From Gorsachius magnificus (Eukaryota; Chordata; Aves; Pelecaniformes; Ardeidae), in NCBI GenBank assembly GCA_034008185.1, contig CM067084.1, positions 13,473,385 to 13,537,384 of the forward strand: 64,000 nucleotides of DNA, in the 5' to 3' direction. The notes beneath the pieces were generated by a model. The model did no database searches. It was not told the DNA's origin and was given only the letters and a program-made list of their open reading frames with translations. A program made the translations under genes and the position numbers. The first letter of the stretch is position 1; every line of letters starts with the position of its first letter. Shown here piece by piece: positions 51,901-63,012 of this stretch.

Positions 51901-54900
51901 AGCCTTCCCAAGGGTATATCCTTGGGAAGATAAATAAATAAATGCACATAAATGCACTTCTAAGGGGCTGGGTTCCCTGGAAGATGAAAATAGTGGAGGC
52001 ATTGCTAAACCCTGTCTTACCGGGCAAACATTCAACACTGAAAATGGTTACCTGTATGTTGGATTATCCAAAATCAGAATGCACAGAAATTCCACCCTGA
52101 TTTTCACCTGTTGACTTTTGGGTAGCTGGGTCATGGTGGATATTGGTTTCAGCTGTGTAAAGAGAGCAGGTGGTCAGACTTACCGGGTAATAAATCCAAC
52201 AAACTCCATGTCGAATGTTGTCTTTATACTGCCCTTTGAATATCAGCCGCCCATCACTGTCATACTCCTGGGCTGGTCCGTTCAGCTCTCCATCCACATA
52301 TGTGCCATGAAGGACCACTCCATCCTCGTAAGTGTAGATTCCTTGGCCTTGCAGGGCATCATCAACATAGTACCCTTCCAGGGTGCTGGTAAAGAGAGAA
52401 AGAAAACAGCAGTGGAAGACTGTTCGCCTCTCTAAGAGGTGAACCCAAAGCCTCGACACGAGGCACTACTGGTACAGAGAGGCTGGGGGGAAACCTTCAA
52501 GAAAGTCAGGTCCTAGGAGGAGGTGACTGTTCATGCTTGGTTTGCTGTTGCTGAGTACCCTCCCCAAAATGCACATCACCATGGCAACAATCAGCTTTTC
52601 TTCATTTTCTCAGTGGCCTCTCCCCGAGAGCCCAGGCTGTCGCAAGGCAGAGCTGTGTGCAAGCGGGCTGAAAGCTATGCCAAAAGGCCTGGCGGCGGTG
52701 GCTGCCGGGGATCTCTCTTGCTGGGACACCACTTCCAGCACCTCTCCTCTGTCCCCTGCCAGGCATTGCTACCCCCCACCTCTGAAACTCTGATGCGTTT
52801 GCTAGTTTCAACCAAATTTGAGGGGGATGAGTGGAAGGGGAGTAGGAAGGTAAACCTGGCTTCTCTGGAAAGCCAAGATGAAAACCAACCACCTTTTTCT
52901 ACGGACCCTCAAAGGCAGAGAACAACTTGCGCTGTCCTTTCACCAGGGTGGGCTGCATGGGCACAGCGTTATTCATCTGAATTGCATTGCTGAGCTTTTT
53001 TAATAGGCTGGGGGTTGCAAATTACAGCAGCGAATGGATGCTCATGGTCAAAGAAGAAATTATTGCTCAAGGAGGCTACTCTCACGTTAGGATTTTCTAC
53101 CTCCTACGTTTGGATCTTTACTGACATCACTCTGGCAAGATGGAATTGAACTGCTGTACAGGCAGATGGCAAAAGGGCACAAATGGCAACCTGCTACTGG
53201 TTCGGTGTTAGCTCCCTAGAGACACGCTTAGCAGCAATCTGTACCGGATTTGCTAAAAGCACCGTCAGTTTTCACGTACTCCTATTAAAACGGAACACAG
53301 CCTGTCAAACAGAACTCGGGTTTGCACTTGGATTTGAACAAAGAAATATTTCACTTCAGTTTTGTCTTGCAAACCCTTTAGAAGGGGAGCAATCGTACCT
53401 TGCAGTCTGCTTCCTTTCTTAAAAAAAAGACTACTGAGAGAAACTACAAAAATCGACAGCATAACTGTAAAAGAGGATCTGCTCAGTTATTCCTGCCTCA
53501 GGTTAGAGCTAGCACAAAGAAATACAAACTGTTTAGCTTTTACCCCAGCCATATTTAGCTAACGGCCAGCTGCAGTACACATACTTGCACTGCATAATTC
53601 TTCTGATGCAATCATCTAAGGTATCCAAACAGCATCTGGGAGCATATGACTCTACACGTTCTACAAAACTTTACAAACAGATTTTCAAGAGTTGCAGAAG
53701 GAATGTTTTCTCAGAATTAACCTTCTGGTTTCCAAAGCTTCACTTTCTGTTTTTACATAATTTTGGCAAGCTGGCTGAGCTTTCCATGGGAAAATACACT
53801 ACAGTAAAAGCTTCAATGCAAACCAGATGCAGAGCAGGAAGGGGCAGGAAAGCCACTTTACTTTTCAGTTGGATGAATTCCTTGATCCAGGTTGCTACAG
53901 AGCTGCACAGACAGCTACAGCACCACAGCACAAGGAAGGAGCAGAGCAGATGAGGGAACCACCAGAAATCTGTGCACTTACTCCACTATAAGTGACACCA
54001 CTTTCCCCTCTGGTTTAAGAGATCACCAGGTTTGAATTTCATTGCAGATGGCAACACACACAGTCCACATGTAGGATTACTCTTTAAAAGCAGCAGCCAC
54101 TTGTATAATGATCCAGACCAAAAAGCCTTCTTATTAGCTTTGATGATATTAGTTGAAGTTAACAAGTTGCTGAATTACAACAGTGCTTCATCACTGGAAA
54201 AAACATCTTTTTTACTCTAACTCAAATCTCCAAGTTTTCTTCCATTGTATTAAGCTGCAAAAGTGTCCAAAAATCTACCTCTTTCTGCTCTCAAATAATC
54301 TTAAGGAAATCAAAAGAAAAATACCTAAAGAAAAAATTCCATGTCTTTCAACCTTGCCTAAAAAGTCAGGTTCTCTAAAGCTTTTATACTTGTCACAGTT
54401 TGAGTTATTCCCACCCTACTTCCCCCTCCTCTCTCTCTCTTTTTAAGCTCTCAAAGTATGGTCTCTGCAGCCAGACACAATACTTGCAACCAAGACCCAA
54501 GCAGCACGAGGAGGAATAAATAGCATCTGATCTGTCTCTTGCATAAACAAAACCTTGTTAATACAAACCCTGAGCTAGCCTGTATTTCTCCAGTTTGCTT
54601 CTCAGATTATCATGTTTGTGATAATGTAAAGTTTTACTGAAGTCAAGATGTGCTGTCTTGCCATTTTCCGACAAGCCCAGCTAGAGGGGATCTAGGACAC
54701 CCACTGCCTAAAAAATAAACCAATGCTAAGAGCTGGGGGGGGGGGGGGAAATACTTACTATAATACCTTCCAGGTATCAAGTTACATTGATAGACCCCGA
54801 TCCATTAATCCCTCGCTGCCTGTTTTCCCACCTTTCCCTCTGTATGGGAGCATTGAAAACTTTTTCTTAAAGAGAATACCGTTCTCTACCGTGTTCTGGG

Positions 54901-57900
54901 AGATGTCAGTTTACCAGAGCTCCTGGTTAAGGGAGAAGAGCAGCTGCAGCTCTGTGCCAAACTCTGCTCTCACACTCGCAGTTATTGCGCAAAGTGTTTT
55001 GTACAGGGCGCTCCAGCAAGCCTTAGCACCAAAGAAAGCTCAAGAACGCGATCCAAAACAGGGAGTATGCCAGAGGCGAAACTTCTCTCTCTGAAAGAAT
55101 ACGCTGGGTTTTGTTGCATTTTTGAAGGGGGAGGAAAAAACAACTGATACGTCATTCCAGGTTTTCCACTCCCTTAAATAATCAACAGGAAGGGGACAGC
55201 TATTCCAGTAAAGGGAAAAGTTTTCACTGAGGCAAACAAGGCAGCCAATCCTATTTCCCAGCACTCAAAAAATGAGAATGCTTACACTGCTGCCAGTCCA
55301 ACACCCGACAGGACTCAGCTACTCCCAAAGAACAGACCTACAGCAGTTTAGCTGTCAGCCTTTACCAGCAGCCTGTGAGGGAAACAGATGTGGAAACGCC
55401 AAAACCAGCTAACTTACTGCACTGAAGCACACAGGCTTGCAAGGGGAGAGGTGTTTTCATAGAATCACCTCGGTTGGAAAAGACCTTTAAGATCATCGAG
55501 TCCAACCATTAACCTAGCACTGCCATCCCACCACTAAACCATGTCCCCCCCATTGAGAAATTTTGGGCATTCATTTCTCTTCTTCATAAATCCTGAGCCT
55601 TGCCCGTGGCACAGTTAATGGAAACAGCACATCCTGTTTTGTGCCAGGTCATTCTTCCTGCAACATGTCACGATACCTGAACCATCCTCTTCAGAGAGCA
55701 ACTTACTCTTACTAGCTGGGTGTAGCTAGGAAAATCACAACATCTTTAGTAACTAGTCACTGGTTCAGTTAAGGCTGCTTTAGCTAAATTAAAAACAAGC
55801 TTAGGGTAGTTTATAAAAATAACCTATTTTCCAAAACCACATTACAGACTATTTTTGTATATTTTCATTCTGCTAGCTCCTGAAGTCATACAGTAGCCAA
55901 CTGTTCCATTTTTTTAAGGGTTATGAAAATTAAAAAAAAAAAGTTGGCAACACTGAAGCTGTACAGAAAAGGCTCAGCAGCAGCCTGAGTTTTCCCACAG
56001 AGCACTGCCTGTACCCTGGATTACTTGGAGGAGCAGCCCTACAAACAAAATAGAGGGTCAGTTTCCCTGGCTGTACAATCAGCCACTGCCCTGCTGAGAT
56101 CATCAACAAGCACAGAAGCGTTATGTACGTGTGTCCAGAGAGATGCTGTCTGCCAACTTAAAAAAAGAAGAAAAAAAAGGCTATTTTAGAGAGGTCAGCT
56201 GCTGGGCAGTACCGATTTTCAGTTACTCATACAAGATTTAATAAGCCCATTACCAACAACAGTGGGGATTTTTCTTCATCCAAACTTGGAGGCTTGACCA
56301 GTTTCTGCATAACTGAATAAATATATTATCTTTCTCATAAAAAAACGCCCCACAATCCTCAGTACGAGGCAATTGCAAAGGCAAGTACAGACAAGGAGCT
56401 GACTCACTGAGCCGGCACAGTACCTCCGCTCCTGCTCAGAAGTTCGCTGAGCGGGAGGAGAGTAGCCCCGGCACGACTGTCAGTTTAACGGCTGCTATTC
56501 ATAGTGCCACCGACAGCTGCAAAACCATGAAGAATCGTGTCATTTTATACATCTGCTGCTCCTTTGGAGGAAGTTCTGAGTAACTGCAACTGCAGAGAGA
56601 AATGCTGCATTTGGGGGAAGATGTACAAGGTGTTCATAATGAAGGCCTGAGAAGAAAACATAAAATGCATAGCCACAGACTAGCCCAATTTCACTGCCAC
56701 AGTTCCCAGGGAAGAGAGGGGAAATTATAGGGGCTTTTCTGGAAATAAATCAGGCCACAAGCAACTTGCAGAGGATTAGGTAGAGTTGGGAACAAAACCA
56801 TATTTAACTCAGTCCTTTAACCTCTAAACCACTTCCAAGACCAAGCAGAGGGTAAGCTTCTCTGTCAAGGTCCTATGTCTTGTGCGTGAGGTCTGGCACA
56901 GGGAGCTCCCAGTCCAGCTGCAGCCTCTGTATAGGGCTATAAGACAAAAAAAAGAGTTCTACCCGCAGTTACCGACTTGAACTTTATAGTTCAGGTCACT
57001 GTCAGCATGATTCCCAATAGCTCCGACCACCTCCCAGTTCTTACGGTCTCTAATTAGTTCATATCGTTACAGTGCTAAAAGAGCTCACACGGTGGCATTC
57101 GCCCACCAGGAAACAACTCCAGGCATCACGTTACATACGAAGCCCCCAAGCCCACAGCAGCAGCAGAGAAAACTTTCCAGCTCCAGTTTTTAATGAGAAA
57201 GGTTATCCAGAAACTCCACAGCATACGATCAATGTAGATTAGTTTTGTATCACTGCAAGCAGGAGGCAGAATATAGAAGAAAAATCAAAGAGTCAGTGTC
57301 TACCTTCCATCAAAAAAGAAGAACTTGCCGCGGCCATTCTTTTCTCCATGCACAAAGTTTCCCTCAAATCTGTCTGTTGATGAATAGGTGACTGTACAGA
57401 ATCCATGTGGCAACCCATCATCATCTAGATGCCCTGAAATAAAGTCCAGACAAAGAGCAAAAGAACACATTAAACATCATATAAAATTGCAAACCTGTTC
57501 TGATTACATAGATGCTTGAAATGCAGTAGCTCCCTAGCACAAAACCAGTAAACTGCACCAGAACATTTCTGTTAGGAACAGCGATCGGAGATTCAGTACA
57601 ACTGAAGTCTGTACTTATGGAATACACCCTCCTTAAAATAAAAAAATAAAAAGGGTCAGGATAAAAGAAAAGGGATGAGAGACAGGAGAAAGAAGAGAAG
57701 AATAAGCAAACAGACATGTTTATAAAAGAAACAAGGTTCATATTACTCTAACTTGTGTTAATATATGTCTTCAAAAACATAATAATTCTTTATCTAAAAT
57801 ACGTATTCCCTGGTGAGAACGGAATAGATTTAGACTTCAGTCCACTGAGTAAGAAAAGGTTTGGGTTTTTTTGTTTTAATAAATATAAGTCTTACAACAA

Positions 57901-60900
57901 TGTGGGTGTGCCACCTCGTAGCTGTATCCACAGGAATTTAAAGAAATAAAAGCGTGTAGTATCCAGAATACTATGCCCTTGCAATATGTCAGTCAACTTG
58001 CTATTTCATATTTTAAATGCTGCTCTCCAGTGCCTTTCTGATATGTTCACATTACATCCCCCCCACCCCATTCCCTTTCCTAGCCATATCAGTATTCCTC
58101 ATTGTATTCCCTGTTGCACATGGGGAAAGCGGAGGGGATCCTCACCTGCATGGGTCTGTATTTTACAGACTACAACTGGCCAACTCTGATAAAGTTAAAG
58201 CGTAATAAGGCTCCTATTGCATCTCTGTCTGCCTCTTCAAAGCCAAAAGAAAATGGAAGAAGAGCATTTTAAACAACTGTTATTGTCTTGTTTACCTGTG
58301 TGAACTCTGGAGTCCTTAGCACTGCGTTAGCAGAACATCGCTCCGACTGCAGGATGAAGATGCTGAAGCTCAGCAGGGCTGCTTTCGGCACAGCCATACA
58401 CCAGGCACAGGGCTAACAAGTTCCCATCATGACATTTTATCAGGTATAAATTTTGCATGAAAACTGACAACTAATTAAAAGCTAGCGTATATTTACGTTC
58501 TTCCACTTTTCTAAAAAAAAAAAAAACTGGCCTCTGATCCCCCAAGTCTCTTGGTGAGGCACGCAAAGCATACGAGATGAAAGACAGCTCGTGCATCCAC
58601 TTCTACAGGCTTTGGGTCAAGCCCCTCCCTGACCGAATTTGCCCTGAACTGAAAAGGTTCAACACACATATGGAAAGGCAGAAACAAACTCCAGTGTGAG
58701 GAGCGGTGACTACAGCCCAGGCTGAGGCAGGCAACAAGAGGCACTTCAGTATTACCAAACCTCAATCCCTATGCCTGGTAAGAAAAACAAGCTGTGCAGA
58801 CAGCAGTGGGAAAAGCCAGCCACGTGGATGGCTTCCGAAATCCATCTACTCATGCCACAGCTGCACGAGGTCTGCCAGGTTCTGCAGGGACAAGGGTACC
58901 CAGAGGGCTCACGTGTGCCCACGTGTTCTTTTCGCACCAACATAAGCTACCGCTTCCCTGGGATGCTTCACAGCCCATCAGGGGCATCACAGACAGGGCA
59001 TGGTAAGGATGTGGGGCAGCACCTGGTTGAGAAGTCCTCACCTACAAGAGACATGACCTGCCCTAGCCTTGTAATACCGGAGTGACTGCCAGAAGAATGC
59101 TATACAGCTCAGGATGCTTTGTCGGGATGTATTTCCAAACTTTTGTCTATCTCAAAGTAGAATTTCATTTAAAAAAACCCCCAAAACCACACACACAGGA
59201 GAGACAAAGATAGAAGAAATGAAAAAAGAAAAGAGCTAAGTGTACGCTCCTCAAAGTAACCAAGTAAGGCTGTGCAGGTTTATTACCGATCTCCTGCACT
59301 TGTTACATTGAGGATGGAAATGCACCTGGAAAGAAGGTGCACAGGAGAAAACAACGGCGAGATACCCGAACTCATCCAAGAGCCAAGATTCCCTCCTTCA
59401 TCCTTCCCACGTGCGCTCCCTAAAGTTTCTCTTGCACCTGCACTGGCACTTGCCTAGCACCCTCTGCAAGTAGTGCAACTCCCCAGGCTGGCAGAAAATC
59501 CTTCCCGTTGCCGTGTTGTTGGCGGTTCGGGAAGCTGACCCTGCACCCCACCGGGCTTCTCCTTCAGCCACCTCACAAAACGTCACTGAGCTCTTAAGTT
59601 CCCAGTCCAAGCTGGACTGAAAACAGTTAAAAGTTTAAAGAGTTAATAAAACCAACCAGACACTGCTCACTCCCCAAGCTGAGAAAATGAACAGAGTAAA
59701 AAAGAGTAACAGCACAAAAGCGGGGGGGAGTACATCACTAAAGGCTGTTAATAACTTTGAAGAGGAACCCTTTAAAACAGAAAGGGCAGCCTGCTGCCCT
59801 TCCCAAACAGAAGAAATGCTTTGTTTCCCCTCCCATTCAGCTGGGACCCCCCTTTTTGTAGAAGGGAAAAATGTTAGCAGTTATGTCAATTTAACTAAAA
59901 GGCCAGTGAAATTTCTGATGTGGACATCTCTTTTAGAACAAAACCAACTATGTCAACAGTTACGGTTTTAATTAGAGGCTTCAGTTTTATCAATACGGGA
60001 AGGGTGTACGGGTGTAAGTTAACCAACCCTGAACAATACAGTACCAGTTTTCCCCTCACTATAGGAGCAAAGCTTTTATAAAACACTTGGATTAAAAAAA
60101 AAAATACTGTCAGTATTGGTACATTATACTATTAAAAAAAAAAAAAACAAACCCCAAAACCAACAAACGTGCAACTGTGACTATTCAGTTTTGTCAAGAT
60201 TTTGCTGGAATGCAAAGCCCAACACAAAAGCTGCCATGCTTATACACAGCACGCATGTCAGGACTTTTGCACGGTAGGATGCAGACTATCCCAGAGATTT
60301 AAATGGCCAGCTTTGATCCGACGGCCTCTATACAGAGTCTTAATCTCAGCCACAGTACAAAGAATCCAATTCTTCTAATGTGCTAGAGACTTTCCCCTAT
60401 TGAGAAAAAAATTATATCCCCCACCCCAACAAAACAAGAGACATTCAGTCTCTCTTAGTCAATAGCGGGGGGAAAAAAAAGCAATTTCAAGTTTAATTAC
60501 ATAGATGCAACTTTTCCAGCATGGGTGAGGCCTGAGGCTCTAGTTCTGTTTCAGATGAAGTCAATGGAGAAAATCCTCATGATTTCAGCAGGAGCAAAGC
60601 AGAGCGTTCCGCTTCCCTTTCTCACCTCTCTCCTCCATTAGCGAAAAAACCACCCCAAAATGTCTAAACATATTTTTAAATTATTGTAAAACCTCACCTT
60701 TGTTACTTCTTTAAGGGTCTCTCAAGATCCCCTCTTAAGCTCAGACCCTGAACTATTCAAGAAAAGGAATTACACTAATAGGGGCTAGTTCACAATGCAG
60801 CACGATGGGGCCACTTACCAAAACCACTGATGTATACAACCCCAAAGCCCTTTACTGTCAGTATTACTATTATTTAACAGAAGACATACAGCGTGAGCGT

Positions 60901-62649
60901 GCATCATCAGTAAGATTCTGGCCGCAAAGATGCCAGATGGATGTTTTAGGAATAACAACAATAAACCAACACACACACGCACACTCCCCCCCCCCCCAAT
61001 ATATGTGATTTCCACCATATTTCTAACTTCCTTAGGTAAGTGCAAAACCACCCAGCCATCCTATTCACCCCCCGAACAGCTCCCTGCTTCTGCGTCACTC
61101 AGAAAAGCACATACTTTCATACGCGCTGCTGAACAACCTATGCTTTAAAAACTCGTTTCCTTAGCCCACAGAAACGCTAAGCAAATCCACAATACAGCAG
61201 AACGCTTTACCTGCGACACGAGGATCAAAACTGCGACTCTCTGCCCCAAGACACAACTGTGATCCGTAGATTTGAGGAGTGGGGAGGAAAGGGAGGGGGA
61301 AAAGACCCATCTATTCGGGCACAGGGCACTCCCCATCCATAGCACCCTGCGTTTGAAGAACCGCGCTCCCCTCACAACCCCCTTTTATGCCGCAAAGCTT
61401 CCCTTCGGCTCTGTTACCGCATACCCAGACAGTAAATCCAGATCCTGGCAGCAGCTGCTCAGCTCGCATCTGTTGTTCGACTAAGCCGCCGCGCTCCACG
61501 TCTTCTTCGGAGAGACGCGCTGTGCGGCCTAATCCTCCCGCCACAGGGCACAAACAGCCCACCGCCGCCCGGCGAGAATTACCGGCGTCTTCCCACAGGC
61601 AGCCCCTCGCTTTTCCGTGCTTAATCCCAACAGCTGAAAATCCAGGATTGCTCTTTCCGGCGGGGCTACGGCGCCCTTCGCGCGCAGCCGGGCACGCTTT
61701 TGCCCGGGCGCCGTGGGAGGCAAACCCGTGCCGCGGCTCCCAGGATGGCAGCGGGCGCGCCGAGCGGCACCGCCGCGTGCCAGGGCCGCTTCCATCAGCG
61801 ATGGCGATGCCTTCCAGAGGCGCGTGCCTCCTCTGGTTTAAAACTCCTCAAGGGTTTCGTTCCCTGCTCACCAAAAAGGCTCGTGCAAGGCGGGGTGTAC
61901 ATCGCCTACGAGACGGGCGACTCGACTCCAGCCCTGCTGCCCCTCTACGCGACCGGTGGGCGCTTCCTCCAGCTCCCCTTCCCCCTTCGCACCAAGGCCA
62001 GCTGCAGCCTTCGGTACGGGTGCGCCTCCACCCGCCTCCAAAGGAGCCCGCCAGGCTCCGGGAGGAAGGGTTCCTCTCACACGCCCCGCCGCCGCGCTGA
62101 GGTACACGGCTTCCCAGGGGAGGCGGCCCGCAGCCCGCACCCGGCCCCGGCCCGGGGCGGGCGGTCCCGGGGAGAAGGGCCCGCACGGCCCCGGCCCCGT
62201 GCCGCGGGGAAGCGACGGCGGTCCCGGGGAGAAGGGCCCGCACGGCCCCCGTACCGTGCGGGGGGGGGGCCCCCCGGAAAGGGCACCGGCTGCCCAGGGC
62301 GGGCCCGCGGGCCGAGTGCCGCCCCGGCACGGGGGCCGCAGCAGCCAACCCGGGGGGCGGCCGCCCCCACCACCGGGCCCGGCTGCCGGGGGCCGCGGGC
62401 GGCAGCCGAGGGACGCCGACAGCGCGGGGCCGGGGCCGGCTGCGGCATGCCCCACGCCAGACCCGCCCGGCCCGCCCGCTGCCGGAACACGCCCCGCCCG
62501 GCCCGCCGGCGCCCCCCGCCCCCCGCCGGCCGCGCCCCCCCCCACCGCACCGCCCGGCGCCCGTGTGGCCGCCGCCGCCTCCCCGCCGCCCCCCGCCCGG
62601 GGCAGGTACCTTCCACGGTCTCCTCCAGCGTCTCCTCGTCGCTGTCCAT
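45745..62649 (-). CDS. SETD7: SETD7, histone-lysine methyltransferase (SET7/9)
   Basis: SETD7 monomethylates H3 Lys4 and non-histone substrates such as p53 and TAF10, in nucleus and cytoplasm, using S-adenosylmethionine. Eight coding exons join without a frame error into 366 residues, the same length as the human protein. The N-terminal half carries MORN-type repeats (for example [20 protein letters not shown], then [10 protein letters not shown] and [19 protein letters not shown]). The SET domain holds Tyr245 (SFYNG), the NHSFTPNC motif with Lys294, Asn296 and His297, Tyr305 (CIYD), and Tyr335/Tyr337 (VAYGYDH), all at the family's numbering. The C-terminus ends KAFQAAQQK. The ATG lies in a CpG island and opens [14 protein letters not shown], very like the known N-terminus. 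I see nothing broken. Confidence 0.98.
46865..47022 (-). CDS. SETD7: SETD7 coding exon 7
   Basis: 158 bases between AAACTAG and a GACCC|GTAAGT donor. It encodes [20 protein letters not shown] to [18 protein letters not shown], with Asn296 and His297 that hold S-adenosylmethionine. A (CA)n tract in the transcript lies only about 25 bases before the acceptor. Confidence 0.97.
47046..47066. repeat. (TG)n microsatellite in SETD7 intron 6
   Basis: GT dinucleotide run on the + strand, read as CA repeats in the SETD7 transcript just upstream of exon 7. Confidence 0.95.
47171..47196. repeat. (AT)n(AC)n compound microsatellite
   Basis: An AT run passes directly into an AC run in SETD7 intron 6, about 105 bases from the first microsatellite. 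Confidence 0.9.
47316..47433 (-). CDS. SETD7: SETD7 coding exon 6
   Basis: 118 bases between CCTTTGTAG and a CAGGAG|GTAAAG donor. It encodes [18 protein letters not shown] and [13 protein letters not shown], with the GEGL cofactor-binding turn and Tyr245. Ends in phase 0. Confidence 0.97.
47434..48510 (-). other. SETD7: SETD7 intron 5
   Basis: Ordinary intron sequence with no nested gene or recognised repeat. Confidence 0.8.
48511..48592 (-). CDS. SETD7: SETD7 coding exon 5
   Basis: 82 bases between TTTTTTAG and a GAGAG|GTAGGC donor. It encodes [19 protein letters not shown] to DPYESE, the link into the SET domain. Confidence 0.96.
48593..50148 (-). other. SETD7: SETD7 intron 4
   Basis: Holds one inverted CR1 fragment (listed separately); otherwise nothing recognised. 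Confidence 0.8.
48964..49042 (-). mobile_element. CR1 3' fragment, inverted
   Basis: The + strand reads AATCATAGAATCATAGAATG, then TTTTGGGTTGAAGGGACCTC and ends at CCCCCCTGCAGTGAGC. This is the inverted 3' end of the same subfamily as the three long copies (their + strand end reads CTCTAGGGGTCCCTTC). It lies inside SETD7 intron 4 in the sense orientation of SETD7. Confidence 0.92.
50149..50338 (-). CDS. SETD7: SETD7 coding exon 4
   Basis: 190 bases between TGCTTTCAG and a GGCA|GTAAGT donor. It encodes [19 protein letters not shown] through [14 protein letters not shown] to FEVVPG, the end of the N-terminal beta-sheet region. Confidence 0.97.
50339..52183 (-). other. SETD7: SETD7 intron 3
   Basis: No repeat family or nested gene recognised. 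Confidence 0.8.
52184..52385 (-). CDS. SETD7: SETD7 coding exon 3
   Basis: 202 bases between TTTACCAG and a CCCG|GTAAGT donor. It carries MORN-type repeats with [39 protein letters not shown] and the stretch to CWIYYP. Ends in phase 0. Confidence 0.97.
52386..57303 (-). other. SETD7: SETD7 intron 2
   Basis: A 4.9 kb intron containing one inverted CR1 fragment at 55.5 kb and a short G tract near 54,737. No exon or RNA gene recognised. Confidence 0.8.
55458..55547 (-). mobile_element. CR1 3' fragment, inverted
   Basis: The + strand reads CATAGAATCACCTCGGTTGG, then AAAAGACCTTTAAGATCATC and ends near CACTAAACCATGTCCC. It is the same CR1 subfamily end as at 8.4 kb and 29.2 kb, within SETD7 intron 2. 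Confidence 0.9.
57304..57433 (-). CDS. SETD7: SETD7 coding exon 2
   Basis: 130 bases between TATTTCAG and a GGAAG|GTAGAC donor. It encodes [17 protein letters not shown] and the first MORN-type repeat, to FFFFDGS. Confidence 0.96.
57434..62609 (-). other. SETD7: SETD7 intron 1
   Basis: A 5.2 kb intron. The part from about 61,500 to 62,609 is CpG island continuing from the promoter and includes a 32-base direct duplication (listed separately). The remainder is AT-rich with no recognised repeats. Confidence 0.8.
62161..62249. repeat. 32-base direct duplication, period 57
   Basis: A unit starting GCGGTCCCGGGGAGAAGGGC occurs at 62,161-62,192 and again at 62,218-62,249 with no difference that I can see. 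It lies in the CpG island part of SETD7 intron 1. Confidence 0.88.
62610..62649 (-). CDS. SETD7: SETD7 coding exon 1
   Basis: Forty coding bases encoding the acidic start [13 protein letters not shown] plus one base, then a GAAG|GTACCTG donor. Confidence 0.95.
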
Positions 62650-63012
62650 GGCGGCGGCGGAGGCGGCGGGCGGGGCGCAGCCGCGGTAACCCGAGCGGGC
62701 GCGCGCGCGCCGCCCCGCCCCTCCCCGCCCCGCGGGAGGGGTCGCCCCGTAGCCCCGCCCCCCTCCGAGAGGGGCGTGGCCGGTGCGCGCGGCGCCCGCC
62801 CCGCGGCCGGCGGTGGAAGGGGAAAGGGGGGGTCGGGGGTTGGAGGCAGAGGCGGCCCGCCCCGCCGCAAAATGGCGGCCGGCGAGGGCGGGGCGGGAGC
62901 GGGGTGGCTCGGCCGGGTGTGGGGCCCCCACGGCCACCTCCCGTGGGAGCGGCGGCGCGCGGGTGCCCGCCGTGCACGAGCGAACGCACGAGGAAGTCGT
63001 TAAGTTCCGCGG
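62650..63012 (-). promoter_or_regulatory. SETD7: SETD7 CpG-island promoter
   Basis: A dense run of GC boxes (for example GCCCCGCCCCCCTCCGAGAG at about 62,752-62,771 and neighbours at 62,710-62,740) lies upstream of the SETD7 ATG, without a TATA box. A match to the YY1 initiator-type motif, AAAATGGCGGC, lies at 62,869-62,879 in + orientation. A CR1 insertion cuts into the upstream flank at about 63,013. Confidence 0.75.
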
